A stretch of DNA of 64,000 nt from an uncultured Sutterella sp. (GTDB lineage: Bacteria > Pseudomonadota > Gammaproteobacteria > Burkholderiales > Burkholderiaceae_F), in the NCBI GenBank assembly GCA_937906995.1, contig CALESB010000003.1:41466-105465 (forward strand). Reading direction: 5' to 3'. The notes beneath the pieces were generated by a model. That model had not been told where the DNA came from and made no database searches. It was given only the letters and a program-made list of their open reading frames with translations. The position numbers were made by a program, and so were the translations under genes. The first letter of the stretch is position 1; every line of letters starts with the position of its first letter. Shown in pieces: positions 33,750 through 43,774 of the stretch.

Positions 33750-34655
33750 TTACTCGGCCTTACGACAGCCCGCAATACAGACCCATCCATCGTGTTCTTT
33801 CCAAACGGAAAGCTCAACTTTGGGATCGTGTTCGTGGTAAACCGCAATGACCTCTTCAGCTTGGCGAGCCAGAACTCCCGATAAAACTAAATAGCCTCCT
33901 GTTTTCACGCGAGCTAATAAAGCTGGTGCTAAGAACTTTAACGGGTTAGAAAGAATGTTTGCCACAACAACATCAAAAGCGCCTTCGGGCATTGCATCTG
34001 GTAAAACAAATTGAGCAGGTGCATCATTTGCTTCACTATTGATTTGTGCTGCTTCAACTGCTTGTGGGTCGATGTCTGTACCCCAAACATTTTCTGCGCC
34101 AAGCTTACGAGCGGCAATAGCTAAAATTCCAGTACCGCAACCATAATCCAACACTGTTTGATGAGGTTGGATATGGCTGTCTAACCACTGCAAGCATAAA
34201 TGAGTGGTGGGGTGGGAGCCTGTACCAAAAGCAACGCCAGGATCCAAGCGGATATTAATAGCCGTATCACCAGCTGGAGGCTCATGCCATGTTGGAACGA
34301 TCCATAAGCGATCAGAAACCTTCACTGGTTGGAATTGTGCTTGAGTAATGCGAACCCAATCAGCATTTTCGACGACTTCATCTTTGACTTTTTGAGGGAT
34401 TTCAATGTTTAAGGCTTTGGCAGCAATGGCCAAGTCTAAATCCAAATCAAAATCGTCATCAACTAACACCTTGAGGTAGGAATTTTTCCAGGCCATTGGG
34501 GCCGGTTCCATCCCTGGTTCACCATAAAGAGGTTGTTCATCGGGTGTATCCGCATCAGCGTCTTCAATGGACACTGACAAAGCACCTGCATCCATTAAAG
34601 CATCACCTAAAGCATCAGTTGCTTTTTCACTGACTAAAAGCGTAATTTCGCGCAT
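33750..34655 (-). CDS. prmA: PrmA, ribosomal protein L11 methyltransferase
   Basis: PrmA trimethylates lysines and the N-terminus of L11. The 301 residues have the N-terminal L11-binding region and the SAM-binding motif VLDYGCGTGILAIAARKLGA (quoted to the 20-residue limit), followed by GTDIDPQAVEAAQ and VVANILSNPL. Its ATG shares a base with the accC stop (TAATG), so it is translated with accC. The accBC-prmA order is conserved in beta- and gammaproteobacteria. Confidence 0.96.
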   Translation of the reverse strand: MREITLLVSEKATDALGDALMDAGALSVSIEDADADTPDEQPLYGEPGMEPAPMAWKNSYLKVLVDDDFDLDLDLAIAAKALNIEIPQKVKDEVVENADWVRITQAQFQPVKVSDRLWIVPTWHEPPAGDTAINIRLDPGVAFGTGSHPTTHLCLQWLDSHIQPHQTVLDYGCGTGILAIAARKLGAENVWGTDIDPQAVEAAQINSEANDAPAQFVLPDAMPEGAFDVVVANILSNPLKFLAPALLARVKTGGYLVLSGVLARQAEEVIAVYHEHDPKVELSVWKEHDGWVCIAGCRKAE

Positions 34656-36031
34656 TAGTGTTCCTTTGTATGCGTTTCGCGTTGAGCCTTCAAATCTTGC
34701 AAACGTTCTTCCAAGTAGTGAATGCTGGTTCCACCTTCTCGGAATTTGCTATCAGACAGGATTTCGCGATGTAACGGAAGATTGGTTTTAATGCCAGAAA
34801 CAACCATTTCAGATAAAGCGATCTTCATACGAGCAATCGCAGTTTCACGACTGTCGCCGTAAGCAATCAATTTACCAATCATAGAGTCATAGTAAGGTGG
34901 TACAAAGTAGCCAGAATAAACATGGCTATCAAAGCGAATACCAGGACCACCTGGAGTGTGCCATGCCGTTACCTTACCTGGAGACGGGATAAAGGTAAAT
35001 GGATCTTCTGCATTAATACGGCATTCGATAGCATGACCACGCAAATTAACATCACGTTGTTTGTAGCTTAATCGTTCGCCGTAAGCAACTCTAATTTGCT
35101 CTCTCACTAAATCAATACCGGTGATTAGCTCTGTGACAGGGTGTTCTACTTGAATTCGAGTATTCATTTCGATGAAATAGAATTGACCATTTTCATACAA
35201 GAATTCAAATGTGCCAGCGCCTCGATAGCCGATACGCTTACAAGCCTCAACACAACGCTCACCAACCTTTTCAATTTGTTTGCGATCAATGCCAGGAGCG
35301 GGAGCTTCTTCCAAAACCTTTTGATTACGACGTTGCATAGAACAATCGCGTTCGCCCAAATAAATAGCATTGTGGAAATTGTCAGCGAGAACTTGGATTT
35401 CGATGTGGCGCGGGTTTTCTAAGAATTTTTCCATGTAAACCGTTGGATTGCCAAAGGCCACTTGGGCTTCTTGCTTGGTCATGCTAACAGCATTAATCAA
35501 CGCTGCTTCAGTACGAACAACTCGCATACCGCGACCACCACCGCCACCACTAGCCTTAATGATGACAGGGTAACCAATTCGACGAGCAATCTTCAAAATT
35601 TCTTCTGGTTCATCCGGTAGAGCACCATCAGAGCCAGGAACACACGGCACGCCTGCTGCAATCATAGCTTGTTTAGCAGAGACCTTATCACCCATGATTC
35701 GGATGGAGTCGGGGCGAGGGCCAATGAATGCAAAACCAGACTTTTCAACTCGTTCTGCAAAATCTGCATTTTCAGATAAGAAGCCATAACCTGGGTGAAT
35801 AGCTTCTGCATCGGTGACTTCCGCTGCACTGATGATGGCGGGAATGTTTAAATAGCTATCAACAGAAGCTGCAGGACCAATGCATACACTCTCATCAGCA
35901 AGACGTACATATTTTGCATCTACGTCCGCAGTGGAGTGAACCACAACGGTACGAATGCCCATTTCACGGCATGCACGTTGGATGCGTAGGGCAATTTCAC
36001 CACGGTTGGCAATAAGAATTTTTCCAAACAT
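34655..36031 (-). CDS. accC: AccC, biotin carboxylase
   Basis: AccC carboxylates the biotin on AccB with ATP and bicarbonate, the first step of fatty acid synthesis. The 458 residues are an ATP-grasp enzyme. It starts MFGKILIANRGEIALR and carries KASGGGGGRGMRVV (ATP-binding) and EMNTRIQVEHPVTE with the catalytic Glu and Arg. It follows accB by eight bases. Confidence 0.98.
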   Translation of the reverse strand: MFGKILIANRGEIALRIQRACREMGIRTVVVHSTADVDAKYVRLADESVCIGPAASVDSYLNIPAIISAAEVTDAEAIHPGYGFLSENADFAERVEKSGFAFIGPRPDSIRIMGDKVSAKQAMIAAGVPCVPGSDGALPDEPEEILKIARRIGYPVIIKASGGGGGRGMRVVRTEAALINAVSMTKQEAQVAFGNPTVYMEKFLENPRHIEIQVLADNFHNAIYLGERDCSMQRRNQKVLEEAPAPGIDRKQIEKVGERCVEACKRIGYRGAGTFEFLYENGQFYFIEMNTRIQVEHPVTELITGIDLVREQIRVAYGERLSYKQRDVNLRGHAIECRINAEDPFTFIPSPGKVTAWHTPGGPGIRFDSHVYSGYFVPPYYDSMIGKLIAYGDSRETAIARMKIALSEMVVSGIKTNLPLHREILSDSKFREGGTSIHYLEERLQDLKAQRETHTKEH

Positions 36032-36039
36032 AGGGTATC

Positions 36040-36498
36040 TTAGCCGATGATGAACAAGGGTTGACCAAATTCCACAGGTTGAGCATTGTCAACCAAGATT
36101 TCTTTAATCGTGCCAGAGGTCTCAGCTTCAATTTCATTGAGTAGCTTCATGGCTTCAATAATGCATAACGTTTGACCAGCTTCAACCTTGTCACCGACCT
36201 TAACGAACGGATCGGCACCAGGATTGGGCGAGCGGTAGAACGTTCCCACCATTGGTGAGGTAACAGTTGTGCCCTCAACAACAGGCTTATCAGCGACGGC
36301 GGGCTCAGCCGGTGCAGTAGGTGCTGCAGCTACAGCAGGGGCAGCAACTGGAGCGGCAACCACAGGAGCCGGAGCTACTGCAACGGTTTGAACTTTATTG
36401 ACAATGCGAACCTTGTCGTTTTCTTCGGTGACTTCCAACTCGGAGATGCCACTTTCAGCGACCAAGTCGATCAGAGTCTTAAGTTTTCGTAAATCCAT
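36040..36498 (-). CDS. accB: AccB, biotin carboxyl carrier protein
   Basis: AccB carries biotin between biotin carboxylase and carboxyltransferase. At 152 residues it has an N-terminal helix, a long Ala/Pro/Val-rich linker (about residues 40-70) and a C-terminal biotinyl domain with the modified lysine K118 in EAMKL (E. coli has EAMKM). ATG 36498 is preferred over an upstream start because AGAGGG lies about seven bases before it and the N-terminus MDLRKLKTLIDLV is typical. The 250 bp between this gene and the AIM24 gene hold a small AACAGG/CCTGTT hairpin (36649-36665 region) and no gene. Confidence 0.96.
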   Translation of the reverse strand: MDLRKLKTLIDLVAESGISELEVTEENDKVRIVNKVQTVAVAPAPVVAAPVAAPAVAAAPTAPAEPAVADKPVVEGTTVTSPMVGTFYRSPNPGADPFVKVGDKVEAGQTLCIIEAMKLLNEIEAETSGTIKEILVDNAQPVEFGQPLFIIG

Positions 36499-36747
36499 TT
36501 GATATCCCTCTTTGGTTTTATCGTTTTTGTCCGTACAAAACAAAATCTTGGACAAAATACCTATTTATTCAGCATTTTCATGCTTTTTTAGTTAAATGTC
36601 TAGGAAAAAACGCTAATTTTTGCGAGTTTTCATTAAATATTGTCACGCAAACAGGCTAGTCCTGTTGGTGGGGTATTACTTAAAAGTAAGAAGCAATTTC
36701 TGTAAGAAGGCTTCTAATCCTTTGGGTTTGAGTGAATTTCTTTTGTG

Positions 36748-37464
36748 TTAATCGTTTTTAATAGCTTTGTCGGTGGGGACATTGTTAAAGACCCAATTCA
36801 AGAAGCTCCCTCTATTTCTGGAGCATACAAAAATGGACCCCTCACCTTTGAACTTCAGCACAATACCTTCACCTGTTGTTTGGCTGTTGACAAGCTTGCC
36901 TAGGAGACCTGATTTCGAGGTATTAATACTTAATTCGTAGGTAAGATTGGTATCCCATGCGACTAAGTGCCCATTATCAACTACGATGGTTTGACCAGGA
37001 TTGACTTTCAATTCACGCATTGAACCAAAGCCAGAAATGGCTAGTTGGCCTTGGCCTTCTGTTCCCATAATGAAAAAGCCACCCGAATTACCTAAGACGG
37101 AACGACCTAAGCCTTGATATTTTGACGTTAAACTCACACTTTCTGTTGCAGCTAAAAAGGCTCCGTCAGTGAGCATATATTGCTTTTGTCCAATCTCAAG
37201 AACTTGAATGTCCCCTGGAATATTGGGAGCAAGTAGTACTTCACCACAACCATCTTCTGCTTCAATACTTTGTTGAAAGAAAGATTCATCATTAAGTAGC
37301 TTGCGACTGATGGAGCTTAAAAGACCTCCACGAGCCTTACCTCTTAATTTAAGGTTGTTATCCATAGCAACCATAGCATTGGATTCTGCTAAAAGAACAT
37401 CACCTTTTTCGAGTTGGCATGAGAGGAGAGGATCCACACTACCAGTAATTTCGAAGCGAATCAC
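36748..37464 (-). CDS. AIM24 / TIGR00266 family protein
   Basis: About 238 residues of beta-rich sequence with the repeating pattern of the AIM24 family (TIGR00266), with segments such as GNSGGFFIMGTEGQGQLAISG (only part needed: GGFFIMGTEGQGQ) and VDNGHLVAWD. The bacterial function is unknown; the yeast relative is a mitochondrial protein. I place the start at GTG 37464, six bases after AAGGA. An ATG two codons earlier (37470) directly abuts that site. It is divergent from mpl. Confidence 0.85.
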   Translation of the reverse strand: MIRFEITGSVDPLLSCQLEKGDVLLAESNAMVAMDNNLKLRGKARGGLLSSISRKLLNDESFFQQSIEAEDGCGEVLLAPNIPGDIQVLEIGQKQYMLTDGAFLAATESVSLTSKYQGLGRSVLGNSGGFFIMGTEGQGQLAISGFGSMRELKVNPGQTIVVDNGHLVAWDTNLTYELSINTSKSGLLGKLVNSQTTGEGIVLKFKGEGSIFVCSRNRGSFLNWVFNNVPTDKAIKND

Positions 37465-37664
37465 AGTCATTCCTTTTTCACAAATATCAATATGGTGATA
37501 ATAGCGAATCCTTCAAATAACTCGTGCCTACAAAATAAGCACTAAATGTGCGAAAAAGTTTCATTTTGTAAGGGAATGTGATACTGAAAAAACGGTATTT
37601 TAAGATAAAAGACAAAGGCGAATCGGCTAAAATTCATTCTTTAGATTCTAGAAAGAGATTCGTC

Positions 37665-39002
37665 ATGCATATTCATATTCTCGGAGTCTGCGGTACTTTT
37701 ATGGGAGGTGTCGCTCAATTGGCTCGTGCCGCAGGGCACCGCGTAACGGGATGCGATGCAAATGTTTATCCTCCGATGAGTGATCAACTCAAAAATGCAG
37801 GAATTGAGTTAATCGAGGGATATGACGAGTCGCAACTATCTCTCCATCCAGACATCTTTGTTATCGGTAATGCAATTTCTCGAGGCAATCCGTTATTGGA
37901 AGCCATTTTGGATGCAGGTCTGCCATATACCTCTGGTCCGCAGTGGCTAGGTGAGTATATTTTGCATGACCAACACGTTTTAGCAGTTGCTGGAACGCAT
38001 GGAAAAACAACAACGTCATCCTTGTTGACATGGATACTTGAGTATGCAGGACTAGATCCCAGTTTTTTAATTGGTGGAGTACCTACTAACTTTCTTTGTT
38101 CGGCTCGCTTGACTGACTCCAAATATTTCGTCATCGAAGCGGACGAGTACGATACGTGCTTCTTTGATAAACGATCTAAGTTTATTCATTATCGTCCTAA
38201 AACTGCGATTCTCAATAATCTTGAATATGATCATGCGGATATCTTCCCTAATTTAGAAGCTATAGAAACGCAATTTCACCATCTTGTGAGAACGATGGCC
38301 CGCAATGCACGAGTTGTTGTCAATGATGATTGTGAGGCATTACATCGTGTGTTGGGACGTGGGCTTTATAGTGAAGTCGTGTACTTTAATGCGCAAAAAG
38401 GTTGGCATCTTGAAAATGATCAAGTCTATTTTGCTCAAACATGTTACGGTTCATTGGACCTAGCACTCCCCGGTCACCATAACCAATTGAATGCTTTAGC
38501 CGCTATTGCTGCAGCCCAACATATTGGGGTTGAGCCCAAATTAGCTTTGGAAGCTTTGCGTGAATTTCAAGGTGTAAAACGTCGTATGGAAGTACGAGGA
38601 AAGGAGCGAGGAGTGACTGTTATTGATGACTTTGCGCACCATCCAACTGCAATTGCGGAAACTATCGCAGCATTAAGGGCAAAGATTGGTTCTAATCATC
38701 GTGTCATAGCGGTATTAGAACCAAGAAGTAATACGATGAAAATGGGAACAATGAAGGGACGTTTGGCAGATAGTTTAAGCGGAGCTGATGAAATTGTTTG
38801 CTTTGCGGCACCATCTTTGGGTTGGAACGTTGAAGAAGCTCTCAGTTCATTGGGGCAAAAAGCACATGTTTTTCACAATTTGGACGAAGTTGTCAACAAC
38901 ACTGTGAGTTTAGTGCATGAGGGTGACTATATTTTGGTCATGAGTAATGGTGGTTTCGGTGGTATTCATGGGAAACTCTTAACTTCGCTAAAGGAAATGT
39001 GA
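37665..39002 (+). CDS. mpl: Mpl, UDP-MurNAc:L-Ala-gamma-D-Glu-meso-DAP ligase
   Basis: Mpl reattaches the recovered tripeptide to UDP-MurNAc in peptidoglycan recycling. The 445 residues begin MHIHILGVCGTFMGGVA and contain the ATP loop GTHGKTTTSSLL and FAHHPTAIAETI. The N-terminal GVCGTFMGG distinguishes Mpl from MurC, which has GIGGTGMNG. The ATG at 37665 has AAGAGA about nine bases upstream and is preferred over a GTG 87 bases earlier. It overlaps the next gene's start by one base. AmpD at 30.6 kb supplies the pathway's tripeptide. Confidence 0.95.
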   Translation: MHIHILGVCGTFMGGVAQLARAAGHRVTGCDANVYPPMSDQLKNAGIELIEGYDESQLSLHPDIFVIGNAISRGNPLLEAILDAGLPYTSGPQWLGEYILHDQHVLAVAGTHGKTTTSSLLTWILEYAGLDPSFLIGGVPTNFLCSARLTDSKYFVIEADEYDTCFFDKRSKFIHYRPKTAILNNLEYDHADIFPNLEAIETQFHHLVRTMARNARVVVNDDCEALHRVLGRGLYSEVVYFNAQKGWHLENDQVYFAQTCYGSLDLALPGHHNQLNALAAIAAAQHIGVEPKLALEALREFQGVKRRMEVRGKERGVTVIDDFAHHPTAIAETIAALRAKIGSNHRVIAVLEPRSNTMKMGTMKGRLADSLSGADEIVCFAAPSLGWNVEEALSSLGQKAHVFHNLDEVVNNTVSLVHEGDYILVMSNGGFGGIHGKLLTSLKEM

Positions 39003-39559
39003 TGGTTGTGGTTTATTTGCATGGATTTCGATCTTCTCCGGCCAGTAAAAAGGGACAAATACTGAGAAAAGCTTTTGAGGAAAGTCTTGGTTTTAGAGCA
39101 CCTGATTTAAATGTAGGGCCACTAGAAGCACAAAAAGTCATGTTAGAGACAGTCAAGGATTTAAATCCTAAAGATTTGTGTTTGGTTGGTTCTAGTTTAG
39201 GAGGCTTTTACGCAACCTGGTTAGCAGAGCGGATTGGTTGTAAAGCGGTTCTTTTGAATCCTGCGACTGAACCCTGGGCAGTCATTAACGATTACCTTGG
39301 TTTGCAGACAATTCATAATACGAATCGAACAATTTTTGTTAAGCCAGAGTATGCAGATCAAGCACGAGAGATGGCTACTGAAGCGACGGATCCCTCTCGC
39401 TATTTGGTTTTTCTGTCAACTGCCGATGAGGTTTTAGATTGGACAAAAGGCCAGAAAAAATACTCACAATGTGAGCAGGTAATTTTGCCCAACAATACGC
39501 ATGAGATTGAATCTTTTGAAGACTGCTTACCTGCAATTAAAGCCTTCTTAAAGGACTGA
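39002..39559 (+). CDS. YqiA-type alpha/beta hydrolase (UPF0227)
   Basis: A 185-residue esterase-like protein. It starts MVVVYLHGFRSSPASKKG, with the oxyanion-region HGFRSSP, a nucleophile elbow GSSLGGFYA and a late THEIESFED histidine, so the Ser-Asp-His triad is plausible. Residues and length match the YqiA/YcfP family. A start one codon earlier (GTG 38999) is possible, but ATG 39002 has the better AAGGAA spacing. It forms an operon with mpl and marC. Confidence 0.87.
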   Translation: MVVVYLHGFRSSPASKKGQILRKAFEESLGFRAPDLNVGPLEAQKVMLETVKDLNPKDLCLVGSSLGGFYATWLAERIGCKAVLLNPATEPWAVINDYLGLQTIHNTNRTIFVKPEYADQAREMATEATDPSRYLVFLSTADEVLDWTKGQKKYSQCEQVILPNNTHEIESFEDCLPAIKAFLKD

Positions 39560-39561
39560 TC

Positions 39562-40161
39562 ATGGAGCATAGTTTTTCTTCAGCTCTCTTGTTAATGTTT
39601 CTAATGGCAGATCCATTAGGTAATATCCCTCTTTTTATTGCTGCTCTTAAACAAGTGCCTGCACGAAGAAGAACCTTCATTATTCTTCGAGAGTGTGCAA
39701 TTGCAGCATTGGTGTTGGCAGTATTTGCCTTTGTCGGTAAGCCATTTCTAGATGCTTTGGGCTTGAGTCAAGCAGCCCTGTCGATTGGTGGAGGGCTTAT
39801 CGTTTTATTAATGGCAATACGTATGGTTTTCCCATCAAAGGAAGGTGTGTTTGGAGAGTCTCCCTCTGGTGAGCCTTTTATAGTACCCTTGGCTGTTCCA
39901 GCACTAGCAGGCCCTTCGACTTTGGCCACAGTTTTAGTTTTGGTTGGCAGCGGGCCTGGAAGAATCGTAGAGTGGTTAAGCGTTGTGGTAATAACAATGT
40001 TTTTAAGTGCTGTGATTTTGATTTTTGCTGATCGTATTCAGCAAATTGTTGGCGAACGCACTACAGCAGCCTTTGAACGATTAATGGGATTGATCTTAGC
40101 AACCATGGCTGTGCAAATGTTCCTTTCGGGAATTACATCCTATATTCAAATGACCTTTTAG
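39562..40161 (+). CDS. marC: MarC/NAAT family membrane protein
   Basis: A 199-residue protein with six membrane helices and the MarC-family N-terminal segment MADPLGNIPLFIAAL. It also has GALSGGLIVLLMAIRM-like (here SIGGGLIVLLMAIRM) and PLAVPALAGPSTLATVLVLV. Members are called multiple antibiotic resistance proteins, but their role is not established. It starts two bases after the hydrolase stop. Confidence 0.88.
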   Translation: MEHSFSSALLLMFLMADPLGNIPLFIAALKQVPARRRTFIILRECAIAALVLAVFAFVGKPFLDALGLSQAALSIGGGLIVLLMAIRMVFPSKEGVFGESPSGEPFIVPLAVPALAGPSTLATVLVLVGSGPGRIVEWLSVVVITMFLSAVILIFADRIQQIVGERTTAAFERLMGLILATMAVQMFLSGITSYIQMTF

Positions 40162-40174
40162 GACTTAGTGGATT

Positions 40175-42139
40175 ATGTATATTTTTTTTGAAGAAGACGG
40201 TGCATTTAAAACGGGAACGGTACTTTCTCAAAATGGTAATGCATTTCAAGTGGAGTTGACGACAGGTCGTCGCACGAAGGTCAAAGGAGGACATACATTC
40301 TTTACTTTTGAGTCACCAGTGGCTACAGAGGTTATTCCTGCTGCACAAACATTAATGACGGAAATTGATAAGCAGTTTTTGTGGGATGTTGCTCCTGAAG
40401 GAGAGTTTCAGTTTGAGACATTAGCTAAAGAGTATTTCGGAGAAACCGCTACGGTGGTTGAACGTGTTGCTACGTTATTGGTTTTGCATGAAAACCCCGT
40501 TTATTTCCATCGAAAAGGACGAGGAAACTACCGTAAAGCCCCAGAAGAAATTTTAAAAGTTGCTTTAGCTGCATTAGAAAAGAAGCGTTTGCAAGAGGAG
40601 CAAAAGAAGGCTTGGGTACGCCAAATGGTAGACGAGCATACTGTACCTAAGGAAGTAGCAGCTCAGGCGATTAATCTCATTACTAGTCCTGATAAAAATA
40701 GTATTTTGTGGAAGGCATTGTCGGATGCGTCCAGCGAATTGCATATGCCTCCTCTTAGATTGCTCATTGAATTGGGGGCCATCTCTTCAGCTTATCGATG
40801 GCATGTGGACAGTTTTTATGCACAGTACTTCCCGAAAGGAAAAGGCTTTCCTGCTTCTTTGAGTGTCCCAGATGAGGCAAGTTGGACGCAGTTGCCCTTG
40901 GCCAGTGTGGAGGCTTTCTCAATTGATGACTCCTCAACAACAGAAATCGATGATGCAATGAGTGTTGAGCATGTCGATGAGAAGCTTTTGCGTATAGGTA
41001 TTCACATTGCAGCTCCAAGCTTAGGTATTGCACGAGATTCCGATATTGATCAAGTTGCTCGCTCTCGTTTATCAACTGTTTATGCGCCAGGTATTAAAAC
41101 CACAATGATGCCGGATGCTTGGTTTAAGGCTTTTTCATTAGACGTTGGTCGTGAAGTGCCGTGCTTATCACTTTATGCATTGATCGATAAAGATAGCTTA
41201 GAGGTCCAAGCTACCGAGACGCATTTAGAGCGTATTAGTGTCAAAGAGAATATTCGATACGACATCATTGAAAATGAGTTTTCAGAAGAAAAACTGCTCT
41301 CTGGTACTGTTAACCATAGCTTTTCCCAAGAGATTACATGGCTATGGAAGTTTGCTAAGAAGTGTTTGGCAGACCGAGAAGTCGTCCGTGGTCGCCCAGA
41401 AGTGATTGGTCGTTTGGAGTGGAGTTTTGACTTAGAAGGTGAAGGGGAAAATGCCAAAATTCATCTAAAGTCACGTCGTCGAGGTTCTCCTTTAGATCTG
41501 GCAGTTGGTGAACTTATGATTTTTGCTAACTCCGTTTGGGGAGGATGGCTTGAAGAAATGGGAGTGGCAGGTATTTATCGTTCTCAAAGTATGGGACGTG
41601 TGAAAATGAGTACAACTCCTGGGCCTCATGATGGTATTGGAGTGCCGCAATATGCATGGTGCACCTCACCGTTGCGCCGCTATGTGGATTTAGTGAATCA
41701 GCGCCAGTTAATCAGCGCTGTTCAAGACGTACAAGCTTGCTACCGTCCGAGTGATACTGATTTATTCACGATTGTGGCTAACTTTACAACGGTTTATGCT
41801 GCGTACTCCGATTTTCAACGTAAGATGGAGCGCTATTGGAGTCTGCGTTGGATTGAGCAAGAAGGCTATAAGACGATTGAGGCCGTTGTTGTAAAAGGTG
41901 AGTTGATTCGTATTGAAGGGTTGCCTTTTACGCAACGCATGCCAGGCCTGCCAGAACTGCCTCGCGGTCAAAAGATCCTATTGGATGTTTTGGGAGTGGA
42001 TTACGTTGATGTTTTACTAGATGCCAAGCTTCGGGAGGTGTTAAATGAAACCGACGAAGAAGCACTCGAAGACGAGACTGTTTTAGCCGAGGTTCAGGCT
42101 TCAGAAGGTGAGGATAGTACTCCTTCTAGTGGTTCTTAA
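40175..42139 (+). CDS. RNB-domain exoribonuclease (RNase II/R family)
   Basis: A 654-residue 3'-5' exoribonuclease. The RNB domain's four catalytic acidic residues are present in IDDSSTTEIDDAMSV, as in RNase II. Later HLKSRRRGSPLDLAVGELMI and the WCTSPLRRYVDLVNQRQL segment are also typical. The S1 domain at the C-terminus is not obvious, and the last ~40 residues are acidic (EETVLAEVQASEGED-like). The N-terminal ~170 residues are not the standard cold-shock domains. It is the last gene of the mpl operon. Confidence 0.87.
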   Translation: MYIFFEEDGAFKTGTVLSQNGNAFQVELTTGRRTKVKGGHTFFTFESPVATEVIPAAQTLMTEIDKQFLWDVAPEGEFQFETLAKEYFGETATVVERVATLLVLHENPVYFHRKGRGNYRKAPEEILKVALAALEKKRLQEEQKKAWVRQMVDEHTVPKEVAAQAINLITSPDKNSILWKALSDASSELHMPPLRLLIELGAISSAYRWHVDSFYAQYFPKGKGFPASLSVPDEASWTQLPLASVEAFSIDDSSTTEIDDAMSVEHVDEKLLRIGIHIAAPSLGIARDSDIDQVARSRLSTVYAPGIKTTMMPDAWFKAFSLDVGREVPCLSLYALIDKDSLEVQATETHLERISVKENIRYDIIENEFSEEKLLSGTVNHSFSQEITWLWKFAKKCLADREVVRGRPEVIGRLEWSFDLEGEGENAKIHLKSRRRGSPLDLAVGELMIFANSVWGGWLEEMGVAGIYRSQSMGRVKMSTTPGPHDGIGVPQYAWCTSPLRRYVDLVNQRQLISAVQDVQACYRPSDTDLFTIVANFTTVYAAYSDFQRKMERYWSLRWIEQEGYKTIEAVVVKGELIRIEGLPFTQRMPGLPELPRGQKILLDVLGVDYVDVLLDAKLREVLNETDEEALEDETVLAEVQASEGEDSTPSSGS

Positions 42140-42161
42140 TTCGTAACTAACAAAACGCCGT

Positions 42162-42192
42162 AAAGCCCTAGGTGGTACAATGCTAGGGCTTT
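42162..42192 (+). terminator. Terminator of the mpl-RNB operon
   Basis: AAAGCCCTAG (42162-42171) and CTAGGGCTTT (42183-42192) form a 10-bp stem with an 11-base loop, followed by a short T/C stretch. It lies 22 bp past the RNB-gene stop. Confidence 0.75.
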
Positions 42193-42262
42193 CTTCATCT
42201 CCGCGGAAGATATGCTTTCGTGAGAGCTCTTTTTTGGACTTTTTCTGTGACGAGGTGCACCG

Positions 42263-43774
42263 ATGCCAATGGACATGCGAGACACCGATAGCCGCTTAGA
42301 GATAACTGCTAATGCGGATGCTACCTTAGCTCGTGAGCCAGAGCTTGCTAGCCGCGCACTCGCTCGCATTCAGCAATGCATCGATAAAGCCGAAGAGCAA
42401 CATCAAAAAGTCACAGCCACTGGCGCGCTTTCTAAAGATCAGGAAAGCATTATGCGCGATGGCCTCTCTGTTCAAGTCAAGGCAGAAATTGCCAAGATCT
42501 TGGAACCACTTCACCCTGCAGACGTAGCATATATTTTGGAAGCTCTTCCAAACGATGAACGTATGATCGTTTGGGAACTAGTCCAAGCAAACCAAGACGG
42601 TGAGGTGCTCGTTGAAGTCAATGAAGGTGTTCGTGAGACCTTGATCGACGCCATGGATCGCGATGAGTTGGTCGATGCCATGGAAACGTTGGATACCGAC
42701 GAAATTGCTGACTTGGTTGAGGATTTACCACCAGATGTCGTTGCTGAAGTTCAAGAAGGTTTAACAACGAAAGAGCGGGCACAGTTACGTGCTGCAATGA
42801 GTTACCCAGAGGAAAGTGTGGGTGCTCGCATGGACTTTGAAATTGTGTCGGTCCGAGAAGAGGCAAATTTAGATACGGTGTTGCGCTATTTACGCAGTTT
42901 CCAAGAGTTGCCAGAGCTGACGGACATGATTTTTGTAATTGATCGCCATCAAAAGCTCAAGGGTGCGTTGCCGGTTTCAAAAATTATTGTCAGTGATCCT
43001 GAACGAACTGTTGTTGAATTAATGCAGACGGATGTGCTGACACTGAATCCTTTAGATGATGCAACAGATGCAGCTCAAGCTTTCGAACGTTATGACTTGG
43101 TGAGTGCACCTGTGGTTGACGAAACGGGCCGATTAGTAGGTCGTTTGACAGTTGACGAAGTGATGGATGTGATTCGAGAGTCAAGTGAAGAAGACGCTTT
43201 GGCCGCTGTTGGCTTGAGCGATGAGCAAGACTTATTCGGTGGTATTTGGGAAACTGCAAAGAGTCGTTGGCTTTGGTTAGGCGTTAATCTTTGTACTGCA
43301 TTCTTTGCTTCCCGTGTGATTAACGCTTTCGAAGGAACCATTTCGCAAGTGGTTGCTTTGGCGACACTTTTACCGATTGTGGCGGGGATTGCAGGAAATA
43401 CGGGAAATCAAACATTAACTCTTTTAGTGCGCTCCTTGGCAATGGGGCAAGTTAACGCATCTAATAAATTCGACCTTTTTAAGAAAGAGCTTTGTGTCGC
43501 CATTATTAATGGCTTATTGTGGGGACTCATTGCAGGAGCTCTTGCTTGGCTGTTGTATGCTGATAGCTCTTATGGAATGAAACTGGGGTTGGTGATGTTC
43601 TTGGCTATGGTGCTTAATATTTTTGTTGGTGCTTTGGTCGGTTTAATCGTCCCATTGACCCTGAAGAAGCTTGATCGAGATCCCGCTATCGGCAGTTCAG
43701 TTCTTTTGACATTTATTACCGATAGCGGTGGATTCTTAATTTTCTTAGGTCTCGCGACATTTTTCTTTTTCTAG
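42263..43774 (+). CDS. mgtE: MgtE-type magnesium transporter
   Basis: MgtE is a Mg2+-gated channel. The 503 residues contain the N-terminal helical domain (about 60-180), two CBS domains (about 195-320) and five membrane helices (about 335-503). Motifs include YPEESVGARMD in the cytosolic part and PIVAGIAGNTGNQTL in the membrane part, with the Mg-binding Asp in FITDSGGFLIF. About 55 residues of extra N-terminus are present. It converges with rsmE with a four-base overlap. Confidence 0.95.
   Translation: MPMDMRDTDSRLEITANADATLAREPELASRALARIQQCIDKAEEQHQKVTATGALSKDQESIMRDGLSVQVKAEIAKILEPLHPADVAYILEALPNDERMIVWELVQANQDGEVLVEVNEGVRETLIDAMDRDELVDAMETLDTDEIADLVEDLPPDVVAEVQEGLTTKERAQLRAAMSYPEESVGARMDFEIVSVREEANLDTVLRYLRSFQELPELTDMIFVIDRHQKLKGALPVSKIIVSDPERTVVELMQTDVLTLNPLDDATDAAQAFERYDLVSAPVVDETGRLVGRLTVDEVMDVIRESSEEDALAAVGLSDEQDLFGGIWETAKSRWLWLGVNLCTAFFASRVINAFEGTISQVVALATLLPIVAGIAGNTGNQTLTLLVRSLAMGQVNASNKFDLFKKELCVAIINGLLWGLIAGALAWLLYADSSYGMKLGLVMFLAMVLNIFVGALVGLIVPLTLKKLDRDPAIGSSVLLTFITDSGGFLIFLGLATFFFF

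Noticed and set aside
42176..42181. TACAAT as a promoter before mgtE
   Set aside because: The hexamer is inside the loop of the operon terminator and has no suitable -35.
42140..42262. Magnesium riboswitch before mgtE
   Set aside because: The gap holds only a terminator stem and about 70 bp of leader; no M-box-like structure is visible.
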